In this document: piece by piece, positions 11,307 through 20,407 of the stretch
Layout: every line of letters starts with the position of its first letter
Numbering within the stretch: position 1 is the first letter of the stretch
Origin: Alisma plantago-aquatica
Taxonomy: Eukaryota > Streptophyta > Magnoliopsida > Alismatales > Alismataceae
Length of the DNA: 64,000 bases
Assembly: GCA_963693085.1 (NCBI GenBank)
Contig: OY856409.1
Location: 294,538,058 to 294,602,057 of the forward strand
Reading direction: 5' to 3'
The notes under the pieces: model-generated
The model's database searches: none
What the model was told of the DNA's origin: nothing
What the model saw: the letters and a program-made list of their open reading frames with translations, nothing else
Position numbers and translations under genes: made by a program

Positions 11307-12003
11307 GACAATGACAAGCCATTCCTCAAACATATTGAAAAGGATAAAAAAGTTATACCTTTGCCTTGTTAATTAGGGGGATTCATGATAAGGACAATTG
11401 GAATTGCTCCCCCTCAATCTATGCTTCCTCTCACCTACATGTTAGGTATTCTATACATAGCAAAAACCAATATCCATGTAATATGTAATCCTTTACATGT
11501 CATATGATCAATCAGCAAATTAACAAGAAAAGGATCACTTAGGCAAGAAAACAATAGTATAATCACAAGAAACAATATGATTGAGTCTCAAACCATGAGG
11601 TATTTCTCCCCCTTTTGACATTATCAAAAAGGTAGGGGGGGGGTATAAGAGCAAAAACTAGGTCTTCTCCAAGACTCAACCACACATATATGCAAAGTAA
11701 TGAGCAATGTAAAAGCATATATCATACAACCATGAAGGAAAACATACAAGCCGAGTCAGAATAAAAATATAGCTCAACAAGCACCAAGCATAAGAGAACA
11801 CAAAGTAAATAGCCAAAGTGCATTGCAATGATATTCCAACTTAGAAAGATGTTCTCATAAGCAGCAACTACAACCATAAAAGCGAGAAAATAGACAATAA
11901 GAAAATAGTATAGCTCAGAATAATGTGCCAGGATGTTGCTTATACAAAAGAGTCTAGAAATATATAAAAAACAGACATGCTAGACTATAAGCTAAGAAAC
12001 CTC
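11307..12003. other. Non-coding 3' region of element B
   Basis: AT-rich, without a coding frame. It contains a second polypurine tract copy at 11604-11620 and a G run near 11634-11642. It functions as the untranslated stretch between the third ORF and the 3' LTR. Confidence 0.6.
11604..11620 (-). repeat. Second polypurine-tract copy
   Basis: TTCTCCCCCTTTTGACA on + repeats the PPT and its flank (11293 onward) 311 bp upstream of the 3' LTR in element sense. Confidence 0.75.
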
Positions 12004-13661
12004 CTAGACATATAAGCTATCTAGATCAACTACGTCCTTATCGTCGCCAGGGTTGTAGTCCTCATCGCCATCCGAAGGCGGGGAAGCTGTGCCAGCAGCA
12101 GAACCAGCACCATCATCACCATCCTCGACAGAAGCATCCTCACCATCACCATCAGCAGCATCAACATCCTCGTCGGCATCCTCAGCCTGGTCGGGCATCT
12201 CCTCGTCATCAGGAGCAAAAGAGCGACCGAGCCAACGGGCATTCTGCTCGGCCCACGACATACCAAGAGCAAGAAGCTCCTTGGCCTGCGAGAAGGACGG
12301 AGCAGAGTCCCCCAAGGAAGCGAGCAGAGTGGCCAGGGGACCAGCAGGTAGCGACAGATATGCAGGAGTGGAGCTACCAGAGGGATACTGAGGTGGAGCA
12401 GCAGTGGAAGGCTCAGCAACATATGGTAGTGGAGTAGGTAAGTACTGCTCATATGCATAGGAGGCATAAGCACTACCCAGGTATGGTTGGTAGACTGGGT
12501 AGGGTGAAGCATAGGACAGGTTCATGGTAGACATGATCGAACACAAATCCTGATGGAGGTGATCCTGGACCTGGCGATTGTACGCCTGTTCATGCATCAT
12601 GTATCCAAGAAGGGTTTCATTTGATGCTCTGAACGATGCACGACTAGGGAGGGGATGTGGCTGCGGGGGTGGAGCCTGGGTGGAGGTAGGAGGGGCACCA
12701 GAAGCAGAGGCTGAGGCAGAGGTGGAGCCAGAAGCACCAGGGGTAGGGGCAGGGGTAGGTACAACCTTCAGAAGAGTGGTTTCACTAATGCACACTCCCT
12801 TTCTAGCAACCGGGTAATGGAAGTCAGAAAAGAGTGATTTATTAGTGAAGAACTGGAAGAGACCACAGATCAAGGCTGGGTAGGGGGGGTGGGTGCCCTT
12901 GGTGTTCTTGCCTTTGTCAAAGAAGGTCATATGATGTAGAATGTAACGAGCCCACTTGACACCTATATTGTTCAACAAACAATACATCAGAACCGCTGTG
13001 TTTTCCGCAATGTCCGTTTGATTATGCTTTGGATGGATATTGCAGTTAATCACAAGGGCTAAGATGCGCTTCTGGAGGTCAAGGGAGGAGGAGGGTAGGG
13101 TGGACCGCTTCTTATAGGCCACGTCAGGTTTTTTCAAAAACCGATGAATATCCGTAAAGTCAATTCATGACGTTTGTAAAAATCTTCCGGGTCTAAAAGA
13201 TCAAAATACTTGTCATAGCCCCGACGCCAAGTAGTGGTTTCTTCATCTCCGGCAAGATAGAGATTGAAAGTCTCCTTCGAGAGTTGAAACCGATGACCGG
13301 CGATCATCGATGTTAGGACTACTTCGGTATTTGGTGGGGGAAAAAGCGAATCGTAGTTCCAACGCAGATTGGCGTAGAACTCGTGAACTGCTTTTGTACT
13401 AGACAACTGATTATTGAAGCAGTCACTTTCGATCGCTAGGGCGAAAAGGTTGTGTTTGGCAAGAAGCTTCGTGATGGAGTTGATATAGTCTTGAAAACGG
13501 GTTGCACCAACTAAGGGGCGAAAAGGAAAAGGAGATCGAGGAAGAAGATCCTTGTACCTATTTACCGCCTCAAGAGATACAAACGTAGTGTTATCAAAAG
13601 GAATCAACCGTTGGGTCGAGGAAGAAGCTGGAGCATTGCTAGGGGCAGGTCGTTTTTGAAA
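12004..13661 (-). pseudogene. Envelope-like third ORF of element B (frameshifted; start displaced)
   Basis: Two overlapping minus frames (13134-13661 and 12004-13137) read as one protein of about 540 residues broken by a one-base slip in the T/A runs at 13129-13140. The N-terminal half has 'FDNTTFVSLEAVNRY'; after the break 'CNIHPKHNQTDIAENTAVLM' resembles the conserved core of the 3' ORF found in SIRE-type copia and some gypsy elements (called envelope-like or plant transposon protein domain). The C-terminal part is Pro/Ser/Ala-rich, then Tyr-rich, and ends in a strongly acidic tail (DEEMPDQAEDADEDVDAADG). I see no clear signal peptide or transmembrane helix. No ATG is present: an in-frame TAG lies just upstream at about 13662, where an LTR is inserted; a likely original start is the ATG at 16695-16697. 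Function in the family is unproven. Confidence 0.7.
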
Positions 13662-14356
13662 TGTCTATTTCGAGAAAACAAGATTAACTAATGCGGAAGC
13701 ATTCACTAAGCATCGAATTACCAGAAATCACTAAAAAAATTTAAACTTTTTACAAAGAGATCCTTTAAAGGTAAAGCTTTCTCATAAAGCAACATGATAA
13801 GTTGTTTACAACTGATCCATCAATCATCTTAATTCTCAAAGATTCAATCACATTGGACCTCCACTTCATAAGGTATCCAATTGAATTAGGGTTTCCAATG
13901 TTGATTCCTTCAATCTTTGAATTCATGGAACCAATCATCAATTGGACCTATACTCATACCTTAATTGAGTTTAATAGGTCAACCTTCAACTGATTTGTCC
14001 CTCACTTGACCCTCAATTGACCATCAATTAGGGTTTAACTCAATTGAATTAGGGATTGGAATCAATAACCCTTCAACATATTTCAATGTGGGACTAATTG
14101 ATTTGAACCTATTGAACCATCATTACATTGAGACATGACCTGACCCCAAACTATCTTGAAGTCGTTTGGATGACCTCCAAACAGTATTGAGACCATTTGC
14201 CCATCATATCATCAAAATCTAAGTCAACCAATTAAGGTTTGGATCATTGGATTGATCACCAAAACAACAATTGATTACATTCCAACTTAGTATCATTGTA
14301 TCATCAATTGCTTAACCATACTCACCCCTAGACCTCCAAACGGTCTTGGGTGACCT

Positions 14357-14784
14357 CCAAACGGTCTTGAGACCGTTTGGATGAGTTCCAAACGGTCTTG
14401 AGACCGTTTGGCTCACCCAACCCTTGGATTCTAGTGAAAAATCATTAGGGTTTGAGCTATTGAGTTGATCATCAAATCAGCAATTGATTGCTTTGTAATT
14501 GTGTACCTTTGGACCTTCAATTGGTCAACTATACTTGACCCCAGACCTCCAAACGGTCTCGGGTGACCTCCAAATGGTCTTGAGACCGTTTGGGTGATCC
14601 CCAAATGGTCTTGAGACCGTTTGGGTCAATCAACCCAAAACAATCAACTCAATTCAATGCAAATCCAACACTTAGCCGATTAGGTTTCACACCACATCTT
14701 TGGATCTTCAAACACCTATCCATACTTGACCCTAGACCTTAAAACGGTCTTGGGTGACCCCCAAACGGTCTTGAGACCGTTTGG
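14357..14784. repeat. Palindrome cluster AAACGGTCT/AGACCGTTT
   Basis: Five near-perfect inverted repeats, each an 11-bp arm CCAAACGGTCT (or CCAAATGGTCT) with a TG centre, at about 14357-14380, 14388-14411, 14570-14592, 14600-14623 and 14761-14784. Further half-sites run on to about 15490. They lie downstream of the LTR TATA-like site in the minus sense, so they would be transcribed. Confidence 0.85.
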
Positions 14785-15974
14785 GCAAGAAAACCCAAAA
14801 AGTCAACTCAATCAAGTTGAAAGTCAGCACTTAATCCAATTAGGGTTTACATAATTAATTAGCCTTCAACTCACGATTACTTTAGAGTTAATCCCTCAAA
14901 TTTGGAGGGTCATTAACCAACATGATTATGAACAGGAATCCAAAACGGTAAACGCTTGGTCAACTCACTCAAATGGTTTGAAACCGTTTTCCCAAAAAGT
15001 TCAAGTTAATCAGATTGGAAAATCAGCACTTATTCCAATTAGGTTACCTAATTGTTTAGCATTTAACTCTTGATTCCTTGGGAGTTAACCTATAAAATTT
15101 GGTGGGTTATTAGACCACATCATTAGAAACAGTAATCCCAAACGGTCCACGCTTGGTCAACGCACTCAAATGGTTTGAGACCGTTTACCCAAGAAGTTCA
15201 AGTTAAACAGATTGGAAAAACAGCACTTAATTCAATTTGATTTGCCTAATTGATTGGCCTTTAACCTACGATTCCTTTGGAGTTAACCCCTCAAACTTGG
15301 TAGGTCATTAGCCTACATAATTATGAACAGAAATCCCAAACGGTACACGCTTGGTCAACGCCCTCAAACGGTCTTGGAGACCGTTTGCTCCAACCGACCA
15401 TGTGAAACCGTTTGCTCCTCAAACGGTTTTGCAAAACCCCCAAATGGTTTTGCAAACCGTTTGGCCAAGGGTGCAAGACCGTTTGCTAAAGTGACATAGG
15501 TATTCACGCCCCCCTTATTCTACCTCCAGATCCAGGTCTGTTCCTCATGGTTTTAGATGCAAGAAAGCAAGGAAGGATGGGGGAAAGAAGAACAAGCTAC
15601 TTTTGCAAGTACAAAGATATGCATAAGAAAGCAAAAGGTTTAGAGTTATAAAACCCGCCTTAAGGTCGTTCCTTGAGCTCCAAGCTTCCAAGCTTCCAGT
15701 ATTTAATGGTGTCTTGATCTCCACAGGTCGGCCAAGGGTGTTTCTCCAAGGAAAGGTTGGGAAAAGATGGCTAGAAAGAAGAAACAAGTAAGGAAGACCA
15801 TAAAACCAACCTTGCACCATGAATTCCTCCATGAATTCGAGCAAGATGATGATCAAAGCTTACCTAGAACTGCTTGGCCGTTCTCCTCTTCCCCAGAGCT
15901 TTGTCCTAAGTCAGTCTAAGCAAGGGGATAAGAAAGGAAGTGAAGGAAATGATCCTTGCTAAGTGAGAAAAGGT

Positions 15975-15984
15975 GTATATATAC
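15975..15984 (-). promoter_or_regulatory. TATA-like site in gypsy-like LTR
   Basis: Self-complementary GTATATATAC, about 690 bp from the inferred LTR start in minus sense. Confidence 0.35.
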
Positions 15985-16675
15985 TTTAGGTGAAATTTCA
16001 ACATAAGGACAACTTGTTTCTCCATTTCTCCTCTAGGTCCTTCCCTTATTATAAACCACGTTTCTCCCTTCCATACTTAAGCAAAACTCATCTTAAACCC
16101 AAGGTCTAAAGGTGAAGAAAGCCAACTTCTTACTAAATTGCACATATAGAAGGGTTATTAGACTTATAACTTGATCATTTAATTTATAAGGGTTATCATT
16201 CTTATTTAGTTATTCAATTGAAGTGACCTCTTCATCATTCTTACTCTTAATGATGCCAAGAGTCATAAAAGATACTCTAGAAGGTGTATTTTACAAGTTG
16301 CACCCCATATTTTGGGTAAATTTCACTTTACACCAAAATTAGAGTTTTAAGTACAAGGATTGCTCCACAAGCTGCATCTTGGTGCCCAAGCTTGGAGAAT
16401 CCATCATACTTTATCATATTCATTCTTATGATGTCTCACCACCAAAGGAACATCTTAACATGTGCAATTTGTAAGTTAACCCCTTTTAATTGGGTAATTT
16501 GCACATAGGTCCCTGTATTACAAAACAATATTACAACATTGTTCAAAAGGGATAGAAATGGAATTATAGATTCTTCTAAAGCTTAATGACGTATCAAGGG
16601 GTAATCACAAGCCTCTAATCATATTTTAAGAAAAACATCTAGGGTTAGTTCATAACCCAGGTCAGGGATGTTATA

Positions 16676-17323
16676 GTTTTCTCCTGTGGAAAGCCATGGG
16701 AGAAAAAGCAAGAGGAGAAAACGCACACACAAGCAAAACGAACCTCAAAACCCAACAAGAACACACAACCGACACCCGGGGAGGTCAGGAGCAAGCTGCT
16801 AAGGCACCCTAGGGTTAGGAACGGGGAAGGTTTAGGGCTAGGGTGGAGAGCACGGGCCAGGAGATGAGGAATCGGTCGGCTATTTTCTAGTTGCAAGGGA
16901 AAATAGTCGGCCGATCCTAACTTTTAAGTTGGCGCAGCCCGTCGATCGGTCGAGTTCTGAGGGTGTACAACTCGACCGAACGGTCCACTGAAGAACATCT
17001 CTCGGCTCCTGATCGGTCGAGTTTTCTGGGGTGAAACTCGACCAAAGGTCAACCTGACCTAGCAGTCTAAATCTTAGATTCTAGCCACATACATGCCTAT
17101 TAAATTTATTTTTCAATTTTCTTATGCATAAATAACATACCTAGGCACATTTTGCTCATCATTGGGCACTATTTAGCGATAAAAAGTGAAATTCGATAAA
17201 AACCCCAAAACAAGCAAAAACTAAGCATATTAATTGGCAAAATAAGCACAAGCAAGCATGTATAGGCAACATAAGGTGAAGAATGACATGAGCAAGCATA
17301 TAGGATAGAGACGACTAGCTAGA
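16676..17323 (-). promoter_or_regulatory. Spacer between pol and third ORF with U3-like hairpins and leader-like sequence
   Basis: In minus sense, after the pol stop, there are hairpins with the same half-site as the LTR U3 array: arms 17015-17024/17034-17043 and 16946-16956/16969-16979. A 17-nt-arm hairpin with two wobble pairs follows at 16871-16887/16899-16915. About 200 nt of pyrimidine-rich sequence follows, with AAACCCTA-like motifs near 16805-16850, and an ATG in good context (CCCATGGCT) at 16695-16697. This layout suggests a promoter plus 5' leader for the third ORF. No TATA box is seen. The role is inferred. Confidence 0.5.
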
Positions 17324-20300
17324 TCACATAGCAATATCATTTAAATCAATAATGAGCAGTTTAGATCGAATAAAATTAAATTGATCTCTAGCTAGAGGTT
17401 TTGTAAAAATGTCCGCCAACTGATTTTCCGTATCCACATGTGTGATATAGATGTCTTTCTTTGCAATGTGGTCACGAAGAAATGATGGCGAACCTCTATA
17501 TGCTTAGCTCTACTATGCAATATTGGATTATAAGAGAGGTTAATTGCACTAGTATTGTCATAATAGATAGGAGAAGCATAAAAAAACATGTTAAAGTCTT
17601 GGAGCATTTGCTTCATCCATAGAGCATGTGCACAACAACTCCCGGCTGCGATGTATTCAACTTCGGTAGTTGATAATGCCACTGTGCTTTGTTTCTTGGA
17701 GAACCAAGACACTAAGCATGGTCCTAGAAGGAAGCAAGTGCCACTTGTGCACTTTCTATCAATCAAACACCCTGTATAATCCACATCACTATATGCCGTA
17801 AGAGTAAAATCCATTGATTTAGGATACCATAGACCAAAATTTTGAGTTTTGGCTAAGTACCTCAAAATTCTCTTAATAGTAGTGAGATGCGACTGCTTAG
17901 GGCAAGATTGAAAGTGAGCGCACAAGTCAACACTAAACATAATGGCAGGTCTAGAGGTAGTTAAATAAAGTAAACTTCCTATCATACCTCTATAGAGCTT
18001 CTCATCTACCTTTTCACCTTCTTCATCTTTATCAAGTTTGGCGGTGTTTGACATGGGTGTATCCATTGGCTTCATGTTCTCCATCCCAAAGTGCTTGAGT
18101 AGTTCAGTTGTGTATTTGCCTTGGTTGATGAAGTTTCCTTCCTTTGTTTGCTTGATTTGAAAGCCGAGGAAGAAGGTCAACTCACCCATCATGCTCATTT
18201 CAAATTCACTCTGCATAAGAGAACTAAACTCCTTGCAAAGATCAAGATCAGTCCCGCCAAAAATGATGTCATCCACATATATTTGAATAATTAGAAAATG
18301 GTTAGAAGTGTGTTTTAGAAACAAGGTAGAATCAACTTTGCCCATGACATACCCATTATCTAACAAAAAGTTCTTTAATTTCTCATACCAAGCTCGAGGT
18401 GCTTGTTTGAGTCCATAGAGAGCTTTTTGTTGCAAATAAACATGATTGGGTAATTTGTCATTTTCAAAGCCTGGAGGTTGAGCAACAAATAATTCCTCCT
18501 CGATTGTACCATTCAAAAATGCACTTTTAACATCCATTTGATAAAGCAAGAAATTTTAATAACTAGCAAAGGCAAGTAGCATACAGATAGATTCTAATCT
18601 AGCAACAGGAGCATAAGTTTCATCAAAATCAATACCTTCCTGTTGGTTGTAACCTTGTGCTACTAACCTTGCTTTGTTCCTTACCACTTTTCCTTGCTCA
18701 TCAAGCTTGTTGCGGTAGAACCATTTGGTGCCAATGATCTTTCTATCACTTGGTCTTGGCACTAGAGTCCACACACGATTCTTCTCAAATTGTTCAAGCT
18801 CTTCTTGCATGGCAAGGATCCACTCATCATCACCAAGGGCCTCTTTGATGTTCTTTGGCTCTAGTTGGGAGATGAAGGCACTGTCTGCTTGTTCTTTGTT
18901 GTGAGCAGCTCGAGTCCTCACTCTCTCAAACGGATTGCCAATGATCAACTCGTTGGGGTGATTCTTTGCAAAGCGGGGAGTGGGATCCTTCTTTTCTTCT
19001 TCTTTTTCTTCTTCTACAACCTGCTTGCCTTTGTCTTTGATGTTGAGATATTTTAAGATAGGAATTATTTCATCTGCAACATCATCATCACCAATATTCT
19101 TGCCAACAACATGGTTAGTTTCAATAAATTTAACATTAATAGATTCCTCAATTTTAGATAGTTCAATGTTAAATACTCTATATGCCCTGCTAGTAGTGCT
19201 ATAGCCTAGGAAGAAAGCCTTATAAGATTTCGGATCAAACTTGTCGAGAGAATCCTTCGTGTTTAAAACAAAACAAGGACATCCGAAAACATGAAAGAAA
19301 TCAATAGACGGCTTCCTACCACGCCATAGTTCATAGGGGGTTTTCTTGAAAGTCGGATGTGTGAAAACTCAGTTTTGCACAAAACATGACGTGCTAACAG
19401 CTTCAGCCCAAAACTTCTTAGGAGTGTCAAACTCAAGAAGCATGGTCCTAGCCATCTCTTGTAGTGACCTATTCTTCCTCTCAACAACTCCATTTTGTTG
19501 AGGTGTGCGAGGAGAAGAGAAATTGTGCGAATAACCCGAATTTTTCACAAAAACGTTCAAAAAGATCATTTTCAAACTCTCCCCCATGATCACTACGGAT
19601 AGAAACAACTTGGCAAGAAGCTTCGTTTTTAACTCGTTTACAAAAGCTCGAGAAAACATCAAGTGTATCGCTTTTAGAAACGAGAAAGAAAGTCCAAGTA
19701 TATCTAGAGAAATCATCGACAATAACAAGACAATACTTGGAGCCACGAAGCGTTTGTGTTCTCATTGGTCCGAATAGATCAATATGAAGAAGCTCAAGAA
19801 CTCTCTTGGTACTCATGACTCCTTTGGATTTGAAGGAGGATTTGGTTTGTTTCCCTTGTGTGCAAGGTTGGCATTCCTCTTCCTTATCAAAATCCAATTT
19901 AGGAAGTCCTCGAACCAAGTCCTTTTTGTTCAATTTCTTCATTTGATGCGAATTCACATGACCCAAACGACGATGCCAAAGAGAAAGATCGTTTTTATTC
20001 ACAACTAAGCATCTATTTAGTATGGGCTTTAGAGCATCGAGAACAATAACATAAAGATTACCATTTCTAGTTCCCTTATATATAACATTGTAGGAGAGGG
20101 AATCTAGAAGCAAGCATTCTAAAGCAGTAAATAACACAAGATAACCTTTATCACATAATTGGCTAACACTAATTAAATTGTGATGTAGGCCATCAACAAG
20201 CAATACATTTTTAATACATAATTCATTGCCTACATCACCCTCACCTATAACCTTACCCTTCTTGTTGTCCCCGAAGGTTACCGATCCTCCTTTCTTTTTC

Positions 20301-20407
20301 AAAAATTTGTTAAAATGGCTGATTTCTCCAGTCATATGATTAGAGAAGCCACTATCAACAATCCATTTCTTTTGAACCTGCAAGAAAAGAGGATGGCAGA
20401 ACCCAAC
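17324..20407 (-). pseudogene. pol: Element B pol (PR-IN-RT-RNase H), with breaks
   Basis: Copia-order polyprotein. Protease 'WIVDSGFSNHMTG' lies near 20330-20370, with GAG-pre-integrase HHCC (HRRLGH...CQPC) near 19830-19960. The integrase core has 'HIDLFGP' and 'RSDHGGEFEN' near 19560-19790. Reverse transcriptase runs from 'TKWFYRNK' (about 18710) through YVDDIIFG at 18256-18279. RNase H has 'AYSDVDYTGC' and 'ALSTTEVEYIAAG' near 17640-17810. Breaks seen: UGA between gag and pol (20408-20410), a one-base slip near 19531-19545, TGA at 19369-19371 (a CGA codon is expected), TAA at 18556-18558, and a one-base slip near 17471-17485. After the last slip the frame runs to TGA at 17324-17326. Pol would normally reverse-transcribe and integrate the element; this copy cannot make a full protein. 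Confidence 0.93.

Larger units (their letters stand above)
13662..16675 (-). mobile_element. Gypsy-like LTR inserted in element B third ORF (boundaries tentative)
   Basis: Non-coding 3.0-kb block. On the minus strand it begins TATAACATCCCTGACCTGG at 16675, close to the usual gypsy start TGTAACATCCC, and ends near 13662 (GAAATAGACA). It splits the third ORF from an upstream leader and ATG. A TATA-like GTATATATAC at 15975-15984 and palindromes at 14357-14784 lie inside. I could not find a matching TSD (flanks TGAAA and GTTTT), so ends may be off or eroded. No gag/pol is inside, so if real it is a solo LTR. Confidence 0.5.

Noticed and set aside
12089..12391. 100-codon + frame, Ser/Ala/Pro-rich
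   Set aside because: Antisense shadow of the same low-complexity region.
12030..12512. 160-codon minus frame overlapping the third ORF
   Set aside because: It is the shadow of the Pro/Ala/Asp-rich coding region in another frame. It is rich in Leu/Met/Arg and has no domain.
19263..19493. 76-codon minus frame
   Set aside because: Alternative frame of the integrase region. The real integrase frame is open here in register.
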